Shown here one piece after another: positions 36,540 to 62,919 of a stretch of 64,000 nucleotides of DNA; the first letter of the stretch is position 1; the number at the start of each line of letters is the position of its first letter. This DNA comes from Cynocephalus volans (Eukaryota > Chordata > Mammalia > Dermoptera > Cynocephalidae). The notes beneath the pieces are model-generated. The model worked only from the letters and a program-made list of their open reading frames with translations. It had not been told where the DNA came from and made no database searches. The stretch lies in the NCBI RefSeq assembly GCF_027409185.1, contig NC_084462.1:39690679-39754678 (forward strand), written 5' to 3'. The position numbers were made by a program, and so were the translations under genes.

Positions 36540-36988
36540 AGCGAGTTGGGTTTATTAGTATTATTAGTTTTAATCTTGGTTTGTACACAGGTAAAAGCAT
36601 ATGCTGAATTTTCATGTAGGCCTTCATGGAAAGTGACATGCAGGCATGCAAAGCCAACTAAACAGATGTCCCCTGGATGTCCGGAGCTACTGGGGCCACT
36701 CTGAAGGGCTCTCTGGGAAGCGGGTGGATGGACAGAATGACCTCTCAGTGGCCCTGCTGACGTTAAGGATGTGCAAGGGTATGGATTAGCCCACCAGAGA
36801 GGATTAAACAAAAAGGTGCTCAGATCCCACTACCGAATGTAACGAGGGAACCGTGACCGACACTGCTGATGGCCCTCAGAGTACATCGGGTTGTCACGTT
36901 CAATGCTGCCGTGGGATTCGCACCCGAATTCTCACCCGCCGACGCCTCTGCCCCTCCACGCGTTTCCACTGCGCATAGCCTGATGCTG
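36540..36988 (-). other. CHRNA7: CHRNA7 3' UTR, candidate short form
   Basis: This is the minus-strand sequence from the stop codon to just past a candidate poly(A) signal. A shorter-than-average UTR of roughly 430-450 nt is inferred only from the signal position. Longer forms ending further downstream (lower coordinates) cannot be excluded. A-rich runs on the plus strand at about 36440-36485 lie beyond this end. Confidence 0.35.
36551..36556 (-). promoter_or_regulatory. CHRNA7: Candidate CHRNA7 poly(A) signal AATAAA
   Basis: The plus strand reads TTTATT here, so AATAAA on the gene strand, about 430 nt after the stop. A variant signal ATTAAA (plus 36569-36574) lies 13 nt upstream. No strong GU-rich downstream element is obvious. 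This is the first canonical signal I see after the stop. Confidence 0.35.
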
Positions 36989-51328
<14,340 letters not shown>

Positions 51329-52089
51329 CTAGGGAGAGGAAAAGGGCTTGGTGAGCCGGCTCCGGCAGGGCTCCGTGTGCGGGACTCGGTGCGCGGCTGC
51401 AGGGCTCCTGCCTGTGCTCGGGCCACCGCTCCGGGGGCGCCGCTGGGAGCCGCTGGAGACTCAGAGCGCAGCTTCTGAGGGTCCAAGGTCTACCCCATTT
51501 CAAGTCAACTGTTTCCTTTTTCATAATGTACACGAAACAAAGTTTTCAACCAACAGGCAACCTGCAAACAATCTAAGAGGACGTCAGTCCTTCACAGGTG
51601 TGAAATGTCACTATATCTGTAGGAGATGGGGGGTGGGGGCGCACTGCACCCTGTCAGCCCCAGGGCAGGGGTTTAACCTGCTGTAGCCAGAGCGCTAGTC
51701 CCAGCCTCTTGAGTGGGGCTTAACAAATATATCTTGAATGACTGAAACTGCAGGTGCAGGAGGGAGCTGGGCACCAGCAGAGCCCCAGAGAGGTTCTAGG
51801 CTCCAAAATTAGCCATGACAAGAAAAGGGTGGGGAAGAGAAAAATTAAGTGCGAGTTTTAGATGAGTGCACTCCCTGCCCTGCTCAAACCTCCTGCAGCC
51901 AGGAGGTACCAACTTGGATAAAGGAAACACATGCCCACATGTGCACGCACACACACACCCCAAAAGAGGAAGGGACAACAATGAAGTGAGCAGCCTGTAT
52001 GAAACAGGTCTCGTATTTCCTGGATGCTGATGCTTTGACATCTGGGGCCTCGTTGGCCCTGGAGGGACAGCCCTTCCCAGGGTTAGTCA

Positions 52090-52570
52090 ATTCCTAGTGA
52101 TAGAAAACAACTCGTTTATGAAATCACTTGTCAAATCTATCGACCTAGAGCTCATACCCCCAGCCACCTCCTTTATCAGGCTCCCAGACCCAGGGTCATT
52201 ATCCACTTGCCCGAATCACCCCAGAGCCTGGTATCACCTAACTAGGGACAATCCCCAGGCCCCAGAGACTGCTGAAATTATTCCAGCTAGCCAATTTTAA
52301 GCCTGCTTACCCCACCTTGCCCCTTCTTTCCTGCAGAAACCACAATAAAGGCCCTTATTCAGGTTTTCCTCTGCTCCTGCTATCTCCTGACCTACCCAGT
52401 GCTTCCCTGAGTGGCCCTTCGTGTGTGCAGGGCCTCCTGCTTCTAGAGAACTCTGAGCAAAAACTTCCTCCTACAGGAGTCATTTCTGCATCTTCGTGTC
52501 TTACCACAGCTGATGAAAACAAACTCTGGGTACCTTTCAAACACAGCTCTACGTGTAAATAAAAATAAAC
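52090..52570 (+). mobile_element. Possible ERV LTR
   Basis: C-rich U3-like sequence is followed by AATAAA at 52344-52349 in 'accacaataaaggcccttat' and a T/C-rich U5-like part, the layout of a class I LTR. The family and boundaries are uncertain. Confidence 0.35.
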
Positions 52571-55500
52571 TTCCTCAAGAAAACACAGGCAGCCAGTCAA
52601 GGCACCTGCACCACAGAGTAAAGTCTCCTTCATTTTGGCAACCGGGGAACCTAGTAAGGGATGCCCACACCACAGAGCCTTGGCATCCTTTCTGTGTCTG
52701 AGGTCCCCTCAGTGGAAAACTCAGAATCACTAGATATTTGAGGATGGTTTTTAGCATGAAACACACAATCAAGGATAGACACAAGAAATGACCCAAAAAG
52801 AAACAGTTAATAAAACCAGTGAAAACTTCTCTCTTAAAAAGATATCCTCACAAAAACTCAAGAGGCTATTGCAATTAGAAAAGCAAAGCAATATGGAAAT
52901 TAAAGATATGGTTTATTAGTTTTTGTTTTTTTTTAAATAAATGGGTGGGAGGTTTGGCTGATAAAAATCACAGAGATGAAATGCAGAACAGAAACAATGA
53001 ATGCCACAGAGGACAAGCCAGGGGAAGTCAATATCATAAGTTCCATCAGGAGACAATAGAGACAGTGGGAGGGGGAATCACCAAAGAAATAACACGGAGC
53101 GCTTTCCTAGACCAGAAAGAAATCACCCAAGCACGAAGGAAAAGAAAGGTGCTTTTGAGAACATTAAGGCCACAGAGGGCTCGGTTACAGAAAAAATGAG
53201 GGTGAAAACCGAGAAAGAAGAAATAAACTTTTAGAGTAACCTGGAAATAAAGAAAAGGGATTTCCACAAAAAGCTGTGCAACAGGCCTAGAAAAGGGTGG
53301 GTCCAAATTTGAGCAAGATGGTAGGGGTCTCTGAGGAGAGAATGGTTTGGATTCAGATAAGAAATAACAAGCTGGAAAATATCATGGATTTGATTAAGGA
53401 CACGTTAAAAACAACAATGATTGTAATAAGAAAAAAGACAACCAGAAACTTTAGGAAAAATCAGTACAAGGAGGTCATGATTTGAAAATGAAACGAACAA
53501 AATATGATGAAGTTAAAGAAGGAAGAAAAGGAGGGAGGAAGAATAAGCTGTCATCAAGTAGTCCCTTGAGATCAGAAAGGACACACCGCCCCCTACTTCC
53601 AAACACGCATAGGGAAGGACAGAGGAGGACGAAGGATCCAGATGTAGATATATTTTGCTGACTGTAGTCTGACTGTGCTAATGAGTCACATTATAAACAA
53701 TGACTGGGCACACAGAAGCTGAACATGTGGACCTTCACAAACTCACCCTGATAGTACCATGATTTCCAAACTAGATTCTCTAGAACCCTGAGACCTGGTG
53801 GAATTGCTTCACAGTTTCTGCAAATGTTTAATTCCAATATTTCCTTTTCTTTGTATTTGAAAGTGGTTAAAAAAAAATCAACACCCTTAAATGACTGCTT
53901 ACAGAGTCTTAACTTCACACACTGCCAATGTACTCATTTATGTGGTCCATGCAACTCTTTTTTGGGTGGAAGTTAAACGAAAGCTTTTCTTGCGATGAAT
54001 GTGCATGTATTTGAATCTTTCATGAATGAGTCAACACTTGAGATTTCAGCTTTGCGTGGCTCTTTAAAAAAAAAATTCAAGTGTGTACCTATAGTTACAC
54101 TGCTGTGTTCCTGCATGGACTTGGTGTGCATCCTCAGCGATCATCACCGGCAGCAACAACAGAAAGCATGGTGTCATGCATGCTGCAGGATACAAAGTTC
54201 TGCTTTTTTTAAGCTTGGGTTTCTTCCCGTCTGATTTTTATATTTATAACAAGACTGTGCGCATCTGTTAGGTCAGCGATTCAACTCTGGAAAGAAAAAA
54301 ACAGTTCCTACAAGCTTTTCCTCCAAACATTTGGATCAATTTAATTGAAGAGACTCTGGAGATCACAGGCGAATGGGTAAAAACAAGATTAAAAAACTGT
54401 TGCCATTAGTAACAGCTTACCTGTGTGACTCAGTGACTTCTGAGTATCATTCATCCAAATAGAACACTCAGATACATGGAATTGCAACTCTGTAATTATT
54501 ATCAAAATTCAGATCTTAATATTTCTGATGGCAGTTTAATGGTACTTTCCCACAGGCAAATTGATTTCATAAGTAAATAATATAAAAGTAAATTTCGTAA
54601 TAGATTTGTGCTAATACCACTTTATCTGTTTTGAATGTGGCGGTCGGAGATAAGACTTGAGTTTGCAAGCAGCTCTCCAGGGCAGGAAATGAAGCCCCTC
54701 TGAAGCGTGAGTGGCCAGAACCACACAAGGCCCACGGTGGCTACAGCAGTAGCACAGTTCACCCCACGGCCTGGAAATGTGCACATGGGGATGGCCATGG
54801 AAGCCAGAAAGTGACCACAGGCCACGTGAGAATGTAGCCCTGCAGCTGGCAGATGCTGACAACTGTGGAGTGGGGAGGGCTTCACAGGGATTCATCCACT
54901 CCTCTCTCTGCTTTTGGGTGTGTTTGAAATTTTCTGTATTGAACAAAAATGGTCATTTTTTTTTTCTTGACTACTAGAAGACAATAAATCCACAGAGTTC
55001 TTGAAGAAGTCCTTGGCCCCTGAGTCCTTCAAAAGTGGCCTTTCCCCATGGCCTGTGTCCTCCCCCAGCTAGCAAGGACCGGAGCCCACTGTTGGTGTGA
55101 GAACTGTGCACCCCAACCCAGAGGGGAAGACCAGGGCAACTCTAACTCAGGTACCAGGATGCAGGCTCTCTGGTCAGAGGACAGGCATCTGACAGGGTCT
55201 AAAGACGGGCAGGACTTCTGCAGGTAGACTGAAGGTGTGCTCACCCCTGGCAGAGAGGGTGGTGGCCTGATCACACACCTGGAGAAAAACTGGAGTGAGG
55301 GAGGCTTCAAGAAGATCAGGTTTGCTTGGGCCTTGGCATGAGTGACATGTTGCCCCGGGCAGTGAAGCTGGAAAGGGTCTTGGGAGCAAGTCCGCAGCAG
55401 CTATGCCTGGCAGGGCTCAGGTGTCCAATACTTATGGGATTAATCCTAAGGCAAGAAAGGGGAAAGTGACCATGCCATCCACAGAGAAGGCATCATCTGA

Positions 55501-55640
55501 CCCAGGAGTCCAGCTGCAGTGCCCTGAGAGAAAAAGACAGGGTGGCCCAGCCATCAAGGAAGCCCAGCAAGATCAATCCCCACCACGGCGTGTGTCCACC
55601 AGAATGAGACTGTGTCCAGGTAAAAATGAAGAATTAGGGG

Positions 55641-55644
55641 GAAA

Positions 55645-55676
<32 letters not shown>

Positions 55677-55699
55677 AAGAAAGAAAGAAAAGAAAGAAA
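55641..55699. repeat. A-rich/(GAAA)n/(GA)n purine tract
   Basis: An A run then GAAA and GA units, all purine on the plus strand. It may be the decayed tail of a retroelement. Confidence 0.9.
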
Positions 55700-56779
55700 T
55701 CCAGGTACATTATACTGCTGCAAAGAGGACATTAAGTGAGGGCTCAAGATGACCCTAATTAATAAGATGTCATGTGAAATCAGTCCCATTGCCTCTGATC
55801 TCTCATCATCCCCTAAAGACTGAGAAGGAAAAGAAGAAAAGATGAAAATGGAATCTAACTAAAAAAGTAAGGAGAGGAAGGAGGAGCCTATCTATCTCAG
55901 AAGACAGTGGATCTAAACTGCCCTTTATTTTAAATCTCTTAAGAAAGAAAAAAAAAAAAAAACACTACCAATTACACGTGAAGTCACAATGTTAAAATAC
56001 CACTGATGTAAGATATGCTCAGATTTCATAAAGAAAGCAAATCTTCTTAGAATAGATAGATTTTATTAGAGAGAGAAACCCTGCCATGGATATTTTGATT
56101 TAGTTCTATATTTTATTATAAAATATTAAGGGTCTGCATCCAGCAATATGGCCTGTCACAGTCCATGACCAAAAAGTCTTGAGAAAAACCGAATTTTCAT
56201 AGTCATTTCTACCTGCCAGAGATCCCAGGAGGCAGAATTCTGGGACATCAGTAGGAGGCTTCCAGAAAAATCAAGGATCCATTCTTTATCCACTAATTTA
56301 TGTGTTAAATTGGATACAGAATGGATGTCATTATAACAATTATTACAATTGGATATAACAACGTTATAAATAACATAGAATAATATTATCACAGCACGTT
56401 TCAAGTTTCTGGACTCCTTATTTTGCTTCTTAACTTATGTCTATCCCCGACCCAGCACACATTGAGTCCTTACAGCATTATGAAAGTGTATTTGGCAGGG
56501 GGAGTCTCCTAACTAGGTCATTTTCTTTAAAGTTGTCTTTCCTATCCTTGACCCTTTGCTTATCACTGTAAATTTTAGGGATCTACTTGGCCAGTCCCAT
56601 GAAGACTCTGTTGAGACATTAGTTGGAATCAAACTAATCATATTAAATTTAGTTTGGGAAAATTTGAAAACTTCATGACATTGACTTTCCCAAACATAAA
56701 TATAATATAACTCAACATTTACGTAGGTCTTTCTTAGATTTATTTATTGATACCTTTAACACTTGTGAATATTGGAAAT

Positions 56780-57400
56780 AAAATGTGTTAAATTACATTT
56801 TTTAATTGTCTATTTCAAGAATATAGAAATACATTCAATATTTTTATTCTGATTTTGTTTTATATCTAACATGTTTTGTCTAGATAGATTCTAGGGATTT
56901 TCTATGTGAAAAAAATAATATAGACTATGAACAATGATAATTTAGTTTATTCCGTTTTAATTCTTAAATATTTTATTCTTTTACTTTTCTTACTATTTAA
57001 ATTCATATGGTAACTAAGATATTTTTAAAAAGTGATGACAACTGATATCCTTATTTTGTTCCCCACATATAAACTTCTGATGTTTCAGCATTAAATGAGC
57101 TTTTGGTAAAGATTTAATATCAGGTAGGAAAGTTTTCTTCTATTTCACAAATGGGTGTTAATATTAATTGATTTTTCTCCAACTACCAGGGTGATCGTTT
57201 GCTTTTTCTGCTTCATTCTTTTAATAAGATGAATTATATTAATGGATTTTTCAAAAGTTAAACAAAACTCACATTTCTAATAAAAACCTGAATTTGTTAG
57301 GGTCTATTTTTAAATTATTGCTAGATTTGATATACTGATATTTTAGTTAAAATTTATACATTTATGTTCATAAGCAATATTTTACTCTGGGTTGAACTTG
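56780..57400 (-). mobile_element. L1 ORF2 fragment, minus orientation
   Basis: AT-rich sequence resembling the reverse complement of the L1 ORF2 RT region ('gggtgatcgtttgctttttc' near 57190). It abuts a plus-oriented L1 3' part at about 57438, as in a 5'-inverted L1. Confidence 0.55.
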
Positions 57401-57437
57401 CCTGTAAACCCACCTTTTTAAATTTCTTTTAAAAAAC

Positions 57438-58575
57438 ATATTGTTCAAGAGAATGAAAAGACAAGCCACAGACTGGGATAAAATGTTTGCAAAAGACAGA
57501 CCTGATAAGAGATATGTGATGATATCCAAAACATACAAACAACACTTAAAACTCAACAAAAGAAAACAAACCACCCACTTAAAAAATGGGACAAAGACCT
57601 TAACAAAGAAGATATACAAATGGCAAATAAACATAGGAAAATGCTCCACATCATGTCATCAGGGAAATGCAAATTAAAATAACAATGAAATTACCACTAC
57701 ACACCTATTCGAATGGCCAAAAACCAAACACTGCCAACATCAAATGATGGTGAGGATGTGTAGCAACAGAAACTCTCATTCATTGCTGGTGGAAATGCAA
57801 AACAGTAAAGCCACTTTGGAAGAAAATTTGGCAGGTTCTTACAAAACTGAACACACTCTTACCATTCGATCCAGCAATTGTATACCTTGGTATTTACCCA
57901 AAGGAGTTGAAAACCTACTTCCAAACATAAACCTGTACATGGATGTTTATAGCAGCTTCATATATAATGCCAAAACTTGGAAGCAACCAAGATATCCTTC
58001 AGTAGGTGAATGGATACATAAACTGTAGTACACCCAGACAATGGAATATTATTCAGTGCTAAAAAGAAATAAGTTTACCAAGGCATGAAAAAACATGGAG
58101 GAACCACAAATGCATATTACTAAGTGAAAGAAGCCAATGTGCAAAGGCTACATACTGTAAGATTAAAATTATATGACATTCTGGAAAATGCAAAACTATA
58201 GAGACAGTAAAAAGATCAGTGGTTGCCAGGGGGCTGGGAAGGAGGGAGGATGAATAGGCAGAATACAGAGGAATTTTAAGGAAGTGAAATTATCTATATG
58301 ATACTATAATGATAGATTTATGATGTTATAGGTTTATCCAAACCCACAGAATTTATAAGCGTGAACTCTAATGTAAATCATGAACTTTGAGTTATAATAA
58401 TGTATCAATGTAGGTTTATTAATCATAACACATGTACCACTGTAGTGGGTTATGATGGTAATGGGGGAAACTTCATGTGTGGGGATAGGGGGTATATGGG
58501 AAATCTCTTTACATTCCACTCAGTTTTCTGTTAATCTAAAACTAATCTAAAATAATGAAATCTATTTTTTAAAAA
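57438..58575 (+). mobile_element. L1 ORF2 end and 3' UTR
   Basis: 'gggacaaagaccttaacaaa', 'gggaaatgcaaattaaaata', 'cattgctggtggaaatgcaa', 'tagtacacccagacaatgga' and 'actaagtgaaagaagccaat' follow the L1 ORF2 C-terminal order, with frame breaks. A 3' UTR with 'ggttgccagggggctgggaa' follows. Confidence 0.8.
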
Positions 58576-59111
58576 ATCCATTCCATTTTTTGGTCTATTT
58601 TTCTATTTTTTTTTTCTGTAAAATGTTAAATTCTATCTAATTTCCAAATTTTTTGTCCATACTATTCTTACTACTTTTTAAATGCTTGTCTGTAGTTAGA
58701 AACTCCTTTAATATCTAATAAACATTGTTTTTGCCTTCATTTTCTTGAAAATTATTCCCTGGGGTGTGTTTATTTTATAGTTCCTTTTTAAAACCCAACA
58801 TATCCTTTGTTGATCTCTATTTAATTTTTCTTATTTAACACATCTCTACTCTTATCTTGATTCTTCCTTCTGTTTTCTTTGTATTTAATGCTTTCTACCT
58901 CCTTGTGATTGGTAATTAACTCACAAATTTTCCTCTTTAAATCTTTTCTAAGCTAATAATTTAAGGATATGTAGTTCTCCCTACATACATACACACATGC
59001 ATATGTGTGTGAGCATGCATATGCACAACCACACATGCTCATTTTTTTTTTATTCATTTGGATATTTAGTTCTCCAGATATTTATTTTTTTAGTGGAACA
59101 AGGACACAATA

Positions 59112-59200
59112 GTACTTCAAAAATTTCATGAAAAGATTCATATTATCTTCCAAAAATAGAATTGGAAGATAATATGAATCTTTCCATGAACTTTAAGTAC
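59112..59200. mobile_element. Palindromic mariner-like mini-element (MITE), copy 2
   Basis: The left arm (from GTACTTCAAAAATTTCATG through TTATCTTCCAA) pairs with the right arm (TTGGAAGATAATATGAATC through TTTAAGTAC) almost throughout, with one short indel and a few mismatches. Only about 8 nt lie between the arms. The outer part resembles copy 1 at 33580-33652. Confidence 0.75.
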
Positions 59201-59504
59201 ACATATCTATTTTTATAGTTGTATATGTATCTGTGCCTATACCTATATCTTATCTATATACTGGATAAGACTTGTGAACTGCATAGCTCAAAACTTCTAT
59301 CTCCTTATTTGAGCAATCAATTACTGACAGAAGTATATGAAAATCTTCCACTGTAATTATATATTTACTCTGAATTCTTGAAATTCTGCCTGTTTCTCTT
59401 GATCTTATTGTATGCATACATGTGAGGTTTGTTATATATTCTTAGATATTTTTCTTTTTGTCATTATGATCTTCTTTAATCTTAACTGTACCTTTTTTTC
59501 CTTA

Positions 59505-59506
<2 letters not shown>

Positions 59507-59547
<41 letters not shown>
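59507..59547. repeat. (GT)n microsatellite
   Basis: 41 bp of uninterrupted GT. Confidence 0.97.
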
Positions 59548-59551
<4 letters not shown>

Positions 59552-61089
59552 ATATCTTTTCCCTCTTTTTATCTCTTGTGTACATATGGTTTAGTTTCAT
59601 CCAAACAGCCTACAGCTGGATTTGTTTTAAAGAAATTCTAGTTACAAAATCTTTTAACCAGCTCGCTAATCCACTTACTTTTATCTTGCTTATCACAATG
59701 TTTGCTTCTGTTTCTACCATCTAATTTTGTGCTTTTGACTTCTCCCTCCTTTGATTGCATGTTTTCTCTCTTCTTTAGGTTTCTCATGCTTTCCTTTATC
59801 CCTTCCCCTACCTTTTTGGAAGCTAAATATGTCATTCCTACGCTATCATATTTTAAACACATGCATTTCTATGGTTTTCCAGAGCTACTTACACCCGAAT
59901 GTTTCAACTCCAAGCACTGACCAAGTACTGCCTTTCATGTTACCATTTTCCAATATTTTGATCTCACTTTGTTTTTAATACTCCCAAGTTCATCTTTATT
60001 ATTTCACACATTCAGACCTGCTTAAATTTACCTGAATTTTGACCAATTGCTTTGCTCACTATTCCCTCTCATACATTGTTTCTAAGTGTATCTTCTGGTA
60101 GTTTCTTTAGCAGTATTATGGTCTCTGCAAGTAAACTAACTCCTTTAGTCCTTGTTTTCCTGAAAATGTTGTGATTTTGCCTCCACCCACTTTCTGCCTG
60201 TGAAGAAAATGGTTTAGCTTGGGACAGAATTCTAGGTTAACAATTATTTTCTTTCAGTACTTAAAAGATACTGGGTTTTTTTGTTTGTTTCTCATTTTTT
60301 CTGGCTCCCATTCTTGCCTTTGAGAGGTCTGCAGTCAGTCTAATTGCTGCTACTTTGTCTGTAACCTATCTCTTTCTTCCACAGTCTCTCGGGTCTGCTC
60401 TGGCTTCAGGCATTCTGCAGCTATTATGCACTGTATGTCCTGGGCTCATTTCTTATTACATATCTTTCCTCACATCTGTATCTCCTGAATCTCAGGGATT
60501 TATGTTTTCCATCAATATTATTAAAGTCTCAGCCATTCTTTTGGAACATGGCTTTTGTAAGGAAAAAGCGCCATGTTTCCATAGCAAACTAAGCTTCCTC
60601 TGCAGCACGCAGATCTGAGCTAGCACCTCTCACACTGTTCCTTGTCTCTGAAGGATTTTACAGCCGCTGTTAAATTGGAGGCAGTTGAAATGTGTGTAGA
60701 TTCTGAGTAGCCTGGTAGTGATTTAGTTGTTAGTAATTTGACTTCTTGCCCCCTATAGATAAATACGTTTCATGTCTATTTATAAGTCATGTCAAAATTC
60801 TCTTACTCCATGTACATTTGTATGGGTTTGGGTTTTCCATCGAACTGGCTACAATACAAGCCTGGTTCCCTCAATGTCATAGGAGTAAAATAAGTTATTT
60901 AATATGTATTCATTTTTATATCTGTATGTGAGTCACAACTTTACCTGTTTTCTGAAAATAATTTTCTAACACTTCTCCTACATTCTTTCTATTACTGCCT
61001 TCTAGGATTCTAGCCAATGTGGGGGGCATACATCCTGCCTGCCAGGCAGGGTTAAGAGCACAATCTCTCCTAGGTGGGGACCCAGCCTT

Positions 61090-61215
61090 CCATACCTGCT
61101 TCCTGCGTGACCTTGGACACCCTGTGCTTCAGCTGCCTTATCTGCAAATAACAGCACTATCCTCAAAAGGTTCCTGATATATGTAAAGCACTTGGAACAG
61201 GACCTGCCATACAGA
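61090..61215 (+). mobile_element. MIR SINE
   Basis: 'gcgtgaccttggacaccctg', 'cagctgccttatctgcaaat' and 'gtaaagcacttggaacagga' follow the MIR order. Confidence 0.7.
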
Positions 61216-62204
61216 AGCATATGGGCTTTCCTGGGTGACGCTGGTTTTATAAAACCTCAGATGTGCTGGAGGGCCTCCCGCCTCCCATGCTGCCTCTGTT
61301 ATGAATTCCCACTGAAGACTCCAAACCCTCCCCTTGCATAGTCCCAAACGGTCAAGCTTTTTGACCATCTTCATGTGTGGGAGAGGAGGTTTCTTCCATA
61401 CTGCAACTTCTCACTGAGAGCTCAGCTGTTCGGGCCTGGCCTCCTCAGCTCTCTCCACCTTATAACAGGCAGGAGGGAGGACGCACAGGGTTTAGTCCTG
61501 CCTAGTTGAGTAATCACTTTTGTGACCCAGGATGGTCCACTGACTCCCCAGGGCCTAGTGAGAGAGAGAGAGCTGCACTCTACCCTCCCAAGCCTGTCCG
61601 TAGCCTGGCATTCCTTCTTACACAGTTTTACATAGGCTACATACATTGACATGAAGGGGTTTATGAAATGAAAAATCAATTTCCATCCCTAAACTACATG
61701 GCCTGTTATGCTCCATCTGGCTCCAGACTCATGAAACAAAGGGAAAAGGGAGAGCTAAGCTCCCTACCAACGGAAGGGAAAATACTCTGATGCTGGTGTT
61801 ACATGTATTCAAAGACCGTTGACCACACATGCAGATTCACCCGTGTGAGTCATGGGCCACTTGAAAACACAAAGGTAAATGAAATGATGCGGACTCAGCC
61901 ACCTTGTCCTCCAGTGACAACACTGACCCAGACTCGAGGAACCTTGAGAGCCTCCTACACAACTGGGGGCCCAAAGTCCGTACCTGAGGTTTGCTAGTAA
62001 CTGACCAGAAAGTAATCTACCTGATTTCTTTTTTAAGGGAGCTTTTCCCTTCAGATTGAGTAAAGAAATTAACCAAAATTAATCTGAATAGATGTAAAGT
62101 CTAAATAAACTAAGCACATGCTTTCAGAAAAGTACCACTTGCTATTACAGGATTAATAAAAGGAAAAAATGATAAGGAAGCGATAAGTTTAAAATTATAA
62201 GGAG

Positions 62205-62520
62205 AAGCTAATAAAGGTTAAATGAGGTCATAAGAATGGGGTGCTAATCTGGTAAGATTGGTGGCTTTATAAGAAGCGGAAGAGACAAAAGTTCTTATGC
62301 TTGCTTGCTCCTCTCTCTCTCTCTCTCTCTCTGCCATGTGAGGACACAGTGAGAGGGAAGTTGTCTGTAAACCATGGAGAGAGCCCTCACCAGGGAACCA
62401 CATCAGCTTAAACCTTGATCTTGAACTTCCCAACACTGAGAACTGTAAAAAAATAAATGTCCATTATTTAAAGCTACCCAGTCTACGGTATTTTGTTATG
62501 GCAGCCTGAGCTGAGTATTA
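62205..62520 (+). mobile_element. ERVL-MaLR LTR 3' part (MST/MLT1-like)
   Basis: 'ggtggctttataagaagcgg', 'ccatgtgaggacacagtgag', AATAAA at about 62452 and 'ctacccagtctacggtattt' follow the MaLR order. A (CT)n run at about 62311-62332 has expanded inside it. Confidence 0.75.
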
Positions 62521-62919
62521 TGTTATTACTTTTACTAAATACATCTAAGATCTCTGAACATGATACGTAAATAGACATAAAAAGACTGTGACAAGGGCAG
62601 AGAAGAAGGAATAGTGGATACCCTCGTGACACGAGGAACACTGCACGGCAGTGAGGTCTCTAGGTTTTCTATTTATCTCATATACTCCAAATTGGGTTCT
62701 GGAGAAGTTTGCACCCCAGAAATACCAACAGGTGCAGACAAATAAAGCCCTGAGAAGATCCTGCTTTCGCTATCCAGATGATCAGGAAAGGCACAGCTTG
62801 ACAGACAGAAAATGTTTAGACAACAGCACTATCCCTGTAAAATACCAAAGGAAAAAAACAGATTCCACCAACAATCTCATCATTAAAGGCCTAGTGAGGA
62901 CCCTTGACTTCTAACCTTG

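Larger units (their letters stand above)
58590..60600 (-). mobile_element. Old L1 fragments, minus orientation
   Basis: The 'gaattctgcctgtttctctt' pattern (near 59380) and 'ggacagaattctaggttaac' to 'tctgcagtcagtctaattgc' (near 60220-60340) are reverse complements of old L1 5' and ORF1/ORF2 sequence. The fragment order is uncertain. Confidence 0.5.
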
